This document shows, in pieces, positions 8,987 through 16,917 of a stretch of DNA of 64,000 nt (its first letter is position 1; each line of letters starts with the position of its first letter). The translations under genes and the position numbers were made by a program. Under the pieces are notes generated by a model that was not told where the DNA came from, did no database searches, and was given only the letters and a program-made list of their open reading frames with translations. Source of the stretch: Allostella vacuolata (GTDB taxonomy: Bacteria > Pseudomonadota > Alphaproteobacteria > ATCC43930 > Allostellaceae); assembly GCA_006739055.1 (NCBI GenBank), contig AP019702.1, forward strand, positions 5,171,388 through 5,235,387, given 5' to 3'.

Positions 8987-9024
8987 TCAGCCCCGAAGTC
9001 GTCAGCCCGAAGCAGTCAGCCCCG
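8981..9024. repeat. Three-copy 14-15 bp tandem repeat filling a convergent gene junction
   Basis: The units are AAGTAGTCAGCCCCG (8981-8995), AAGTCGTCAGCCCG (8996-9009) and AAGCAGTCAGCCCCG (9010-9024). The first contains the last codon and stop of the binding-protein gene. The third contains the stop of the convergent phosphoribosyltransferase gene. Confidence 0.85.
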
Positions 9025-9498
9025 CGCGCCCACGATGGGCGGGTGCTGGTCCCAGGGGAAGACGATCCAGGTGTCCTGGCCGATCTCGGCCACGAAGGTG
9101 TCGACCAGGGGACGGCCCTCCGGCTTGGCGAAGACGGTGGCGAAGTGGGCCTTCGGCAGCAGCCCGCGCATCACCCGGGCGGTGACGCCGGTGTCGACCA
9201 GGTCGTCGACCACCAGCACCCCCTCGCCGTCGCCGGCCCCGGCGGCCTTCAGCACCTGCGGCTGGCCGCGGGAGCGCTCGTCGTAGCTGGCGATGCACAG
9301 CGTGTCGACGACCCGGAGGTTCAGTTCGCGGGCGACGATCGCCGCCGGCACCAGCCCGCCGCGGGTCACCGCCACCAGAAGCCGCCAGGGCGGCCCGCCC
9401 GGCGGCCGGACGGCCAGCAGCCGCTCCGACAGGACGCGCGACAGCCGGTGGAACTCTTCCCACGAGACGGAGAGGTTGTGGCGGTAGGGATCGGTCAT
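9016..9498 (-). CDS. gpt: Xanthine/guanine phosphoribosyltransferase-like protein
   Basis: A 160-residue protein, similar in length to Gpt. It carries the PRPP-binding signature VLVVDDLVDTG and the Gpt-like end segment AKPEGRPLVDTFVAEIG, QDTWIVFPWD. It should convert xanthine or guanine plus PRPP to the nucleotide in the cytoplasm. The ATG at 9498 is chosen because the family N-terminus (YRHNLSVSWEEFHR) starts there. The upstream extension encodes only a tandem DNA repeat. Confidence 0.88.
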   Translation of the reverse strand: MTDPYRHNLSVSWEEFHRLSRVLSERLLAVRPPGGPPWRLLVAVTRGGLVPAAIVARELNLRVVDTLCIASYDERSRGQPQVLKAAGAGDGEGVLVVDDLVDTGVTARVMRGLLPKAHFATVFAKPEGRPLVDTFVAEIGQDTWIVFPWDQHPPIVGARG

Positions 9499-9535
9499 GG
9501 CGTCCTGGTCAGCCGGGGCGTCCTGATTAGCCTGG
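9499..9535. repeat. Two-copy 18-bp tandem repeat abutting the gpt start
   Basis: GGCGTCCTGGTCAGCCGG (9499-9516) is followed by GGCGTCCTGATTAGCCTGG (9517-9535). Read on the minus strand, each unit offers CAGGACGCC, so the unit nearest the ATG may serve as the ribosome-binding site. A third, dispersed near-copy (GCGTCCTGGTTAGTCGG) abuts the start of the chromate transporter gene at 32210-32226. Confidence 0.8.
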
Positions 9536-9652
9536 GCGCGCCATGCTCCGCAATCCGGCGAGCCAGCCCTGTCATCGCCCATCTCCCGCAAGGCGGGGGT
9601 TCGTTGTAGCGTTGCCGGCCGGCCCGCCCGCCACCAGTCGAAAGCCCCGCCG

Positions 9653-11245
9653 ATGCTGCAGACCGCCTATGCCCAGCGCGGCATGATCACCGCCCCGCAC
9701 CACCTGGCCGCGCAGGCCGGGCTCGCCGTCCTGCGCGACGGCGGCAACGCGGTGGAGGCGATGGTGGCCGCGGCCGCCGCGATTGCCGTCGTCTACCCGC
9801 ACATGAACGCGGTCGGCGGCGACGGCTTCTGGCTGGTGTCCGCCCCCGGCGCCGAGCCGGTGGCGATCCAGGCCTGCGGCGCCGCCGCGGCCGCGGCCAC
9901 GCCCGACCTCTACCGCCGGGCCGGGCGCGGGGCGATCCCGCCGCGCGGCCCCCTGGCGGCCCTGACCGTTCCCGGCACCGTCTCGGGCTGGGCGGCCGCG
10001 CTCGACCTGGCCGCGGCCTGGGGCGGCCGGCCGCTGCCGCTGGAACGGCTGCTCGAGGAGGCGGTCCACCACGCCTCGGCAGGCGTGCCGGTCACCGCCA
10101 GCCAGGCCTTCTACACCGCCCAGAAGGCGGCCGAGATCGGCGACGCGCCCGGCTTCCGGGCCGCCTTCCTGCCCGATGGCCGGCCGCCCGCGCCGGGGCA
10201 GGTGCTGGCCAACCCGGCCCTGGCCGGGACGCTGCGGCGGCTGGCGCGGGACGGGCTCGACGGCTTCTATCGCGGCCCGCTGGCGCGCGCCGTCGCGGCC
10301 GACCTGGCCCGGGCCGGCTCGCCGCTGACGGGGGACGACCTCGACCGGCACCGGGCCCTGACCCTGGCGCCGCTGTCGGCCCGGATCGGCGCCGGCCGGG
10401 TCTTCAACCTGCCGCCGCCGACCCAGGGCCTGGCGTCGCTGATGATCCTCGGCATCTGGGATCGCCTGGGCGCGCCCGCGGCCGAGGGCTTTGCCCATCT
10501 GCACGGGCTGGTGGAGGCGACCAAGCGCGCCTTCCGGATACGCGACGCCCATCTGGGCGACCCCGCGGCCATGGCCCGGCCGGCGGAAGGGTTCCTGGCG
10601 GATGCCCTGCTGGCGGGCGAGGCCGCCGCCATCGACCCGGCCCGGGCCGCACCCTGGCCGCCGCGCGCGCCCTCCAAGGGCGACACCATCTGGATGGGCG
10701 CGGTCGACGGCGCCGGCCGGGCGGTCAGCTTCATCCAGAGCATCTATTGGGAGTTCGGGTCCGGCATCGTGCTGCGCGACACCGGCCTGCTGATGCAGAA
10801 CCGCGGCGCCAGCTTCCTGCTGGAGCCGGGGCAGCTGCGCACGCTGGCCCCGGGCCGGCTGCCCTTCCATACCCTGAACCCGGCCCTGGCGCGGCTCGAC
10901 GACGGGCGGACGGTCACCTACGGCACCATGGGCGGCGAGGGCCAGCCGCAGACCCAGGCCGCGATCCTGACCCGGCTGCTGTCCGGCCAGGCGCCGCAGC
11001 AGGCGGTGACCGCCCCGCGCTGGCTGCTCGGCCGCACCTGGGGGGCGGAGGCGACGAACCTGAAGATCGAGGACCGCATCGACCCCGGCCTGATGGCCGA
11101 CCTGGCCGCCGCCGGCCACGACATCGAGCGGGTGCCGCCCTTCAGCGACCTGATGGGCCATGCCGGGATGATCGTGCGCGGCCCCGACGGCGTGCTGGCC
11201 GGCGCGGCCGACCCCCGCGCCGACGGCCTCGTCGCCGCCTTCTGA
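9653..11245 (+). CDS. Gamma-glutamyltransferase family protein
   Basis: A 530-residue Ntn-hydrolase of the gamma-glutamyltranspeptidase family. The autoprocessing and nucleophile threonine is expected at Thr345 in SKGDT. Upstream are the family blocks VGGDGFW and VPGTVSGW; downstream are RGASF and YGTMGGEGQPQ. There is no obvious signal peptide, so it may be a cytoplasmic acylase-like or hydantoinase-associated member rather than a classical periplasmic GGT. It ends 84 bp before the tRNA-Arg gene. Confidence 0.88.
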   Translation: MLQTAYAQRGMITAPHHLAAQAGLAVLRDGGNAVEAMVAAAAAIAVVYPHMNAVGGDGFWLVSAPGAEPVAIQACGAAAAAATPDLYRRAGRGAIPPRGPLAALTVPGTVSGWAAALDLAAAWGGRPLPLERLLEEAVHHASAGVPVTASQAFYTAQKAAEIGDAPGFRAAFLPDGRPPAPGQVLANPALAGTLRRLARDGLDGFYRGPLARAVAADLARAGSPLTGDDLDRHRALTLAPLSARIGAGRVFNLPPPTQGLASLMILGIWDRLGAPAAEGFAHLHGLVEATKRAFRIRDAHLGDPAAMARPAEGFLADALLAGEAAAIDPARAAPWPPRAPSKGDTIWMGAVDGAGRAVSFIQSIYWEFGSGIVLRDTGLLMQNRGASFLLEPGQLRTLAPGRLPFHTLNPALARLDDGRTVTYGTMGGEGQPQTQAAILTRLLSGQAPQQAVTAPRWLLGRTWGAEATNLKIEDRIDPGLMADLAAAGHDIERVPPFSDLMGHAGMIVRGPDGVLAGAADPRADGLVAAF

Positions 11246-11329
11246 AAAGTCGAATTCCGCGCTTGCCAGCCGGGCCCGCTTTGCGTAGTGTCCCGGCCTC
11301 CCGCGGCGAGTATCGCCCCGGCCAGTGCT

Positions 11330-11406
11330 GCGCCCGTAGCTCAACTGGATAGAGCACCAGACTACGAATCTGGGGGTTAGGAGTTCGAATCTCTTCGGGC
11401 GCGCCA
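11330..11406 (+). tRNA. tRNA-Arg (anticodon ACG)
   Basis: A complete 77-nt gene with CCA encoded at 11404-11406. The acceptor stem pairs GCGCCCG (11330-11336) with CGGGCGC (11396-11402). The D-arm is GCTCAACTGGATAGAGC, the anticodon ACG is at 11364-11366, and the T-loop has TTCGAAT. It is the integration target of the element that begins at its 3' end. Confidence 0.97.
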
Positions 11407-11408
11407 TT
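11398..11408. repeat. Candidate attL core (GGCGCGCCATT)
   Basis: This covers the last acceptor-stem bases, CCA and two further bases of the tRNA-Arg gene. The identical 11-mer recurs at 23112-23122, so either recombination product keeps an intact tRNA. Confidence 0.65.
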
Positions 11409-12913
11409 TCTGTTCCACCACCTAAAGCACCGGCTAACATATTGAACGGCAAGCTCATATTTGCCGTTCTAAATCCTTCGTTGCGCAGGTAGCGCAAGCG
11501 ATCGACGAACGTCAGTTTCAGGACCGTCCGGCGATCCTCCAGCCGTCCCGAGCGCCAGAGATTCCAAGGGTTCGCGAGGAACTCCAAGGCTGTTCTAAGT
11601 GCATCGTCGAAGTAGCTGACCGGACGCCCGGCACCGGCCAGCTGTTCCTGGATAACGAGCTTGTCCTCCTCCAGCTTGCGGATGCGATCCTCATAGGCCG
11701 CGATCACGCTGGGCACGCTGGCATCGAGGATGCGCTCCAGCAGTTGCGAGACCTGCCGCTCGATCTTCGCCAGTTCCGCCTTGAGCGTCTTCGCGCGGGT
11801 TTCGCCCTGCGCCGAGCGGCGATCCCACAATTCCCGGAACATGCCCGTCGCGACCTTGAACAGCGTCTCGGTCGGCTGGACGCTGGCGAGCAACGCCTCG
11901 AACTCGCCCTCGATCGTGTCCCGGCGGATCGACTTGCCGTAGCTGGGGCAGCCGCGCTTGGGGCAGAGATAATAGGGATGCCGCGCGTTGGCGCCCTTCG
12001 ACCAGCAGGCCGTCAGGGGCGCGCCGCACTCGGCGCACACGACGAACCCGCGCAGCGGGAAGTCCTCGTTAAGGTTCTTGCGCATCGGCGCGCGATTGAT
12101 GCCGTCGAGCCGGTCCTGGACGCGCTGGAAGGTCTGGTAGCTGACCAGCGGCTCATGCTGTCCCAGGCGGCGCGGGACGCCCCAATCGGGCGCCTCCACA
12201 TATCCCGCATAGACGCACTGCCGCAGCAGCAGCGAGACGCGGTAGTTGCGGACGATGCCGCTGCCATCCCGCGGGAACAGCGGGTTGTCATTCAAGAAGC
12301 GCGTGACGTCAGCCTGGGTCTCGAAATGCCCGGAGGCATAGCCTTCCAACGCTTCCTGAACGATCGAGGCCGCCGGCTCGTCACGCTTCAGCATCTTCCC
12401 GCGGCCGGAGACGCGGACATACTTGTATCCGACCGGCGCCTGGAACACCCAGTAGCCGTTCTGGATGCGCGAGCGCATGCGGTTGCGAGTCTGCTCCCCG
12501 TTCTTCTGGCGCTGATGCTGCGAGACGCTGGCCAGCAGGTTCTCGACCAGGATCGAGTCCGGATCCTCGCCGAACTCGATGGAGGGGGATTCCAGATTGC
12601 CCCCGGCACTGGCGATCATCCCGCGCAGTTCCAGATGGGCCTGGAGGCCACGCGCCAGACGCGAGACGTCGTCGATGATGACGACGGTGCCCTTGGTGCG
12701 GCGCTTGCGGATGAAGGCGAGCATCGCCTTCATGCCGGGCCGCTCGGTCAGGCTGCCCGAAACGTCGTCCTGGAACACGCCGGCAACCTCGTAGCGCTTC
12801 ATCCGTGCGAACTCGCGGCAGCGTGTCTCCTGCGACTTGAGGCCATCCCCTGCGACCGTTTGCTTGATGCTCGACACGCGGCAATAGATCACTGCCTGCT
12901 TGTGCTCCGTCAT
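11407..12913 (-). CDS. Large serine recombinase (element integrase)
   Basis: The resolvase domain starts with IYCRVSS, with the expected nucleophile at Ser14, and contains GTVVIIDDVSRLARG. A recombinase domain (VGYKYVRVSGRGK) follows, then a zinc-ribbon-like CAECGAPL, YLCPKRGCPSYG, and a long coiled coil (about residues 370-430). The frame has no stop before the tRNA: it continues antisense through tRNA-Arg and ggt down to 9572. The element-encoded part ends at about 11407. The start overlaps the upstream small gene by 4 bp (ATGA). It should catalyse integration and excision at tRNA-Arg. Confidence 0.9.
11444..11469. repeat. 9-bp inverted repeat near the left end of the element
   Basis: GAACGGCAA (11444-11452) and TTGCCGTTC (11461-11469) are a perfect inverted repeat separated by 8 bp. 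It lies about 40 bp inside the left end of the element and within the recombinase coding sequence. It could be an arm-type recombinase-binding site, or a structure at the mRNA end. Confidence 0.45.
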
Positions 12914-13230
12914 GGCGTTTCCCGACCCTCCCCGTCCGACTGCGTCTCCGCGGCAGTTGTTGTGGCAATGGCCGATTCTACCGCACCCGGCTCGTTGGCG
13001 GCCTCGTCGCCGAACACTTGTCCACAGACATCGACGGTGAAGCCGAACTCGACGAAGCTGCGCATGATCGACCAGAGGGTCTCCAGCAACTCGCGCTGCT
13101 GGTCCGGCGTCAGGTCGAAGCCGGCCAGGTCGCCGCGGTAGCGCTCGACGTCCAGCTCCAGGGCCGGCGGCACGGCCGCCCCGGCATCGGAGAACTCCCG
13201 GTCGAGACCGGTCAGAGTATTGTTGTTCAT
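12910..13230 (-). CDS. Small conserved protein encoded upstream of the serine recombinase
   Basis: A 106-residue acidic protein with a central block ERYRGDLAGFDL...LLETLWSIMRSFVEFGF. It is translated just before the recombinase with an ATGA overlap. AAGGAG lies about 8 bp before its ATG. Proteins of this kind recur beside large serine recombinases in alphaproteobacteria (from memory). A recombination directionality or accessory role is a guess from position. Confidence 0.75.
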   Translation of the reverse strand: MNNNTLTGLDREFSDAGAAVPPALELDVERYRGDLAGFDLTPDQQRELLETLWSIMRSFVEFGFTVDVCGQVFGDEAANEPGAVESAIATTTAAETQSDGEGRETP

Positions 13231-13271
13231 GACCGGTCTCCTTTCTTGCTCACCGTCACGGAAAGCAAATC

Positions 13272-13300
13272 ATCATACAGAACAAACGTAGAACACGCAA
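13272..13300 (-). promoter_or_regulatory. Promoter of the recombinase operon
   Basis: On the minus strand, TTGCGT (13300-13295) and TATGAT (13277-13272) are separated by exactly 17 bp. The -35 is weak and the -10 matches at five of six positions. The promoter lies about 40 bp upstream of the start at 13230. The whole spacer is occupied by a LexA-type box. Confidence 0.7.
13280..13294. promoter_or_regulatory. LexA (SOS) box, GAAC-N7-GAAC
   Basis: GAAC at 13280-13283 and GAAC at 13291-13294 are separated by 7 bp. Read on the minus strand this is GTTC-N7-GTTC, the direct-repeat operator established for alphaproteobacterial LexA. It sits between the -35 and -10 of the recombinase promoter, an ideal repressor position. 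Confidence 0.75.
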
Positions 13301-13332
13301 GGAAAACTTTCCTATTGTCGATAATATTGCTC

Positions 13333-13704
13333 CTATTCATTGTGTTCTCCCTCCATCGCACGAACGAGTTCTTGATCCTGGCGTCCGGACTCCATCCGCG
13401 CCTGGCGCAGGGCGCGGTAGATGGCCCGGACCTTCCAGCTCGACGCGACGATGAGCGCGCCGCGGTGGCCGACGGCATCGACATGGAGGATCGCCGTGCC
13501 CAGGCCGATGAGCAGGCCGGCACCGGCGATGCCCCAGAGGACGAGGAGCTCGCCGGGGAAGAGCAGGTCGCCGTAGACCAGCGTCGTCAGCGTGGCGAGC
13601 ACCGTCATGCCGAGGGCGAGCCACAACGGATCACGGCGGATGCGGGCGGTGACGTTGGCGATCGGGTAACCCCGCAGCAGACCGGCCGGGATGGCCTCGG
13701 ACAC
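13333..13704 (-). CDS. Two-transmembrane hypothetical protein (DUF6232-like)
   Basis: A 123-residue protein with two hydrophobic segments, LWLALGMTVLATLTTLVYG and LLVLWGIAGAGLLIGLG. A C-terminal part (GALIVASSWKVRAIYRALRQAR) resembles the DUF6232 type. The start is uncertain: the GTG at 13704 is used because farther upstream the frame has no protein-like composition, although it stays open to an ATG at 13878. It lies between the recombinase operon and the CBASS genes, on the recombinase strand. Function unknown. Confidence 0.5.
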   Translation of the reverse strand: MSEAIPAGLLRGYPIANVTARIRRDPLWLALGMTVLATLTTLVYGDLLFPGELLVLWGIAGAGLLIGLGTAILHVDAVGHRGALIVASSWKVRAIYRALRQARMESGRQDQELVRAMEGEHNE

Positions 13705-13794
13705 CGACGGCGAGGGGCTCTGCTTCGTTTCAATTACCCAACATGCAGCGAAAGAGCGCGAGCCGCGCGGATGCGCGCGGGGTGCAAATTCTCG

Positions 13795-13824
13795 TTGTGA
13801 TAAACCTTGGGGTATGCATAGAAT
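13795..13824 (+). promoter_or_regulatory. Candidate promoter of the CBASS operon
   Basis: TTGTGA (13795-13800) and TAGAAT (13819-13824) are separated by 18 bp in an AT-rich stretch 40-70 bp upstream of the cap15-like start. An alternative is TTGGGG with TAATTA about 13 bp further downstream. Confidence 0.4.
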
Positions 13825-13863
13825 CACAATAATTAACCAGAAACTGTATTCGAAAGAGAAGAT

Positions 13864-14493
13864 ATGGCCCTTGAGCACGAGTACGCCCTTTTGGGAGGGT
13901 TTAACCGCTCACACGTCGGTCGGGGTCTGGCGGGCCTTGCCGCGGCTCTTTCAGCGGGGGTCGTATTCCTAGTTCTATCCGCCGTTGATCTAGCAACTAC
14001 TCTCGGCTTGAACGTTAATCTGCCGCCGACCTTCCTGTCACTAGCAGGAGCAGGAGCGGTTTATGGATTCTTATACTGGGTGTTTGATCAGCACGCGTGG
14101 AAGATTGCGGCCGTCGGCGATCTACTGAAAGTTCCGAACCTCTCCGGCGATTGGGTTTGTGTAGGCACGCCGCTTGAACCGCCGCACGGTCCGCCCTGGA
14201 ATGGACGCGTGACGATCATCCAGTCGTGGGATCGCATCCGAGTGCATTTGAGTACCGGCCAGTCTCAGTCCAACAGCATCGCGGCGGCGCTACTCCACGA
14301 TCGGGCGATCGGCTACCGCCTAATGTACCACTATAGAAATGAGCCGCGGCCAGGCGAACGCGATCTTGCGCCACATCATGGCTTCGCGGAGCTCACGTTT
14401 GCGCGCGATCAGCGAAGTGCCACAGGGGACTATTTCAACGGTCGCGGTCGAAACACATTTGGCACCATGACGTTGACGCGGGAGGTTCGCTGA
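13864..14493 (+). CDS. Cap15-type CBASS effector (two TM helices plus beta-barrel domain)
   Basis: A 209-residue protein. Two N-terminal membrane segments (about residues 18-42 and 50-72) are followed by a beta-rich domain beginning LSGDWVCVGTP, with WNGRVTIIQSWDRIRVHL and SQSNSIAAALL. This layout and motif set match the S-2TMbeta/Cap15 effectors. These sense a cyclic nucleotide made by the partner CD-NTase and oligomerise in the inner membrane to disrupt it during phage infection. The stop and the next start overlap (TGATGG), so effector and synthase are coupled. Codon use is clearly less GC-rich than in the chromosome around it. Confidence 0.82.
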   Translation: MALEHEYALLGGFNRSHVGRGLAGLAAALSAGVVFLVLSAVDLATTLGLNVNLPPTFLSLAGAGAVYGFLYWVFDQHAWKIAAVGDLLKVPNLSGDWVCVGTPLEPPHGPPWNGRVTIIQSWDRIRVHLSTGQSQSNSIAAALLHDRAIGYRLMYHYRNEPRPGERDLAPHHGFAELTFARDQRSATGDYFNGRGRNTFGTMTLTREVR

Positions 14494-15632
14494 TGGCCCG
14501 TACCATCGATGATCGCCTAGAGAATCTGCGTGTACGCCGAAGCGGCACAGATGCTGAAAGCTTTCGGCGCGTCAATGAGGCAGCCCAAATCGATCTGCTT
14601 ATGAAGAGCGCCACTCAAGAGGCGTGGCAGAAGCGAGCCCGCTCGCAGCCGTATACACGCTACGCGCTTGGCGCGATGCAGGCGGTCGGCGTCGACTACA
14701 CGCGGATCGGAATTGAAACGGCAGAACGGATCGGCAAACAGCTCGTCTCGGGTCTCTCTGTCGGAGTTGAGTTCCGGCTGCAGGGTTCTGTCCCGCTCGA
14801 CGTGCACATCCGCGGGGTTAGCGATGTTGATCTGCTGGCTCTCCTTGCCGACTTTCATACTTATGCGACCAATGGTGTGCGGAGCCGTGCCGGGCTGTAT
14901 AGGTCTCCGGCAACGGTGACGTCGCTCGATGCATTACGTGGCCTACGTGCAGAGGCGGAGAGTGTTCTGAAAGCTGCATACCCCGCCGCCACGGTAGATT
15001 GCACCGGCGGTAAGTGCATTGAGCTTTCGGGCGGATCGCTAGCCCGACCCGTCGACGTTGTGCCATCGCACTGGCTGGATACGGTGGAGTATCAGAGTTC
15101 GTACCTTGAGCATGATCGTGGTGTGACTATTCTTAATAAGAAGGTTCCTGAAACGATCGACAATCTTCCGTTCCTCCACATCAGCAGGGTCCACGAGCGC
15201 GACGCCTATTTACTCGGCGGACTCAAGAAAGCTATCAGGCTTACAAAAAACGTGAAGAACGACGCCGAGAACGTCGCATCGGCGATGCAGTTGCCGAGTT
15301 TTGATATAGCGGCTTTGATGTATCACGCGAACCAGGATGCATTACGTTCAGGTTCGATCTACGAGCTTGCAATCCTGCGGGAAACCCAGAGGTTCCTCGA
15401 TTGGTGCTACCGCAATCCGGAGGCGGCTAGGCAACTGCGAACACCCGATGGATCGCGGATCATTCTTGATTCCGAGGCGAAAGCCGCTGGGTTGTTAACT
15501 ATCTCTAACGAGATGGATGCGCTCGCTATGGAAGTTGCAAAGGAGCAGGTGAGCGCCTTGAGGACAGTCAATCCGCTCTGGTCGCAGATAGATGAAGCGC
15601 TGAGAAATTCCTATGTTCCCCCAGCTGCCTGA
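14493..15632 (+). CDS. CD-NTase (cGAS/DncV-like nucleotidyltransferase), CBASS synthase
   Basis: A 379-residue protein with the CD-NTase active-site pattern: QGSV (Gly98, Ser99), SDVDLL (Asp111, Asp113) and a third acidic residue at Asp188 in RPVDVV. It should make a cyclic di- or trinucleotide upon phage infection and activate the Cap15-type effector encoded just upstream. No Cap2/Cap3 ubiquitin-like or HORMA/TRIP13 genes follow, so this is a minimal (type I) CBASS. The clade (CdnB or CdnE, the usual Cap15 partners) was not determined. Confidence 0.85.
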   Translation: MARTIDDRLENLRVRRSGTDAESFRRVNEAAQIDLLMKSATQEAWQKRARSQPYTRYALGAMQAVGVDYTRIGIETAERIGKQLVSGLSVGVEFRLQGSVPLDVHIRGVSDVDLLALLADFHTYATNGVRSRAGLYRSPATVTSLDALRGLRAEAESVLKAAYPAATVDCTGGKCIELSGGSLARPVDVVPSHWLDTVEYQSSYLEHDRGVTILNKKVPETIDNLPFLHISRVHERDAYLLGGLKKAIRLTKNVKNDAENVASAMQLPSFDIAALMYHANQDALRSGSIYELAILRETQRFLDWCYRNPEAARQLRTPDGSRIILDSEAKAAGLLTISNEMDALAMEVAKEQVSALRTVNPLWSQIDEALRNSYVPPAA

Positions 15633-15690
15633 TTAGGAGAGTGCTCGGAAGTATGGTTTGTGATCTATAGAGTTCCTTGGGGGTGGGAGT

Positions 15691-16917
15691 ATGAAGCGAT
15701 CAGTATTCTACTCGTGGCAATCGGATTTGCCTTCGAAAGGTAACAGAAATTTTATTGAGGCAGCGCTAAACAAGGCGCTTGGTGCGATATCTCGTGATAA
15801 AGATGTCAATATCGAGCCGGTGTTGGATCGGGATACCGCCGACACGTCGGGCGCCGCAGACATAGCTGGAAGTATATTTGCCAAGATTGCGGCCGCCGAC
15901 GTATTCGTAGCGGACGTGAGCCTTATTGGGACAGCGGGAAGTAGAGATACGCCCAACCCGAATGTGCTTGTCGAGTTAGGGTACGCAGTTGCTGAGCTCG
16001 GCTGGGAGAATATTATACTGGTGTTGAATGGAGAGTTTGGCGGACCCGAGCGTCTTCCATTTGATCTTCGGGGCCGCTTAACTGTGGTGTATCGACTCAA
16101 TGAAAGCACGGACCGCAGCAACGAGCGAGGTATCCTGCAAGGACGGCTCGAAGCGGCCTTGAGAGCGGCCTTGCTTGCGTCCCCCAACAATCTTCCGACA
16201 GGTCGAGATGCCAATCTCTGGTGGGGCGAGTGGCATCGCGACGCGGCGGGGAGCGGAACGCTATCTATCTTCGATGTGGGCACTAATGGGTTTACGTTTA
16301 ATCTTGATGTTTATCACGGATCGCATCAAGGATCGATCACGGGGTTCGCACGACTAGTCTCGCGAGATCTTGCATACATACAAGTCGCGAATGGCGATGG
16401 AGAGCGAGCCGGAGAGATCGCGTTCCGCCGCAGTATGGTCGGCGGACTGCGGCATATCGATGTCGACGAGATATCTCCGTGCGATTACTGGAGAGGGGCC
16501 CGAGCATATTTCTCGGGGTGCTTTCGGCGCGGGCCGGAGCCGTGGTTTGACGCCGGCCTTATGAACGAGATTGAGTTGGCGCGCTTTTATCGCACTGTAG
16601 GAGAGCACATTGTCAAGTTTCGTCAGTTCACGAGTGATATCGGGGAGAAGGACAATGTTGACGAAGACAAACAGGCGCGGGTGATTTGGGGAGCGGTTCC
16701 CGGTTTATATACGATATCAGAAACCATCGTCGTGCTCAGCGCGGAAGGCGGTGTATGGGCCGCCTATATTGATGAAGAAAAGGTACGATATTTTACAAAC
16801 ATCCCTTCAGATCGAGGCGCGTGTCCGAAGACGATTGACGACTGGCGGGCGGAATTCGCCAGTCTGGAGGTTGTATATACGGAACCGGATGCCGTAGTCC
16901 GCCATCGGGAAACGTAA
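15691..16917 (+). CDS. TIR-like/Rossmann nucleotide-binding protein with beta-rich C-terminal domain
   Basis: A 408-residue protein starting 58 bp after the CD-NTase on the same strand. Residues 1-165 form a TIR-like or nucleoside-deoxyribosyltransferase-like domain: FYSWQSD at the start, ADVFVADVS, and NPNVLVELGYAVAELG with Glu95 in the position of the catalytic glutamate of NAD-cleaving or glycosidic-bond-cleaving relatives. Residues 175-290 (LWWGEWHRD, GFTFNLDVYHG, YWRGARAYFSG) look like a beta-barrel sensor or binding domain I cannot name. It may be a second effector of the CBASS, a linked independent defence protein, or an accessory nuclease-like factor. Confidence 0.7.
   Translation: MKRSVFYSWQSDLPSKGNRNFIEAALNKALGAISRDKDVNIEPVLDRDTADTSGAADIAGSIFAKIAAADVFVADVSLIGTAGSRDTPNPNVLVELGYAVAELGWENIILVLNGEFGGPERLPFDLRGRLTVVYRLNESTDRSNERGILQGRLEAALRAALLASPNNLPTGRDANLWWGEWHRDAAGSGTLSIFDVGTNGFTFNLDVYHGSHQGSITGFARLVSRDLAYIQVANGDGERAGEIAFRRSMVGGLRHIDVDEISPCDYWRGARAYFSGCFRRGPEPWFDAGLMNEIELARFYRTVGEHIVKFRQFTSDIGEKDNVDEDKQARVIWGAVPGLYTISETIVVLSAEGGVWAAYIDEEKVRYFTNIPSDRGACPKTIDDWRAEFASLEVVYTEPDAVVRHRET

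Noticed and set aside
9572-12913. A 1113-residue fusion protein reading from the recombinase through tRNA-Arg and antisense to ggt
   Set aside because: Past 11407 the frame is antisense to a tRNA and to a well-supported gene. It stays open because GC-rich DNA has few stops. Only the recombinase part is annotated.
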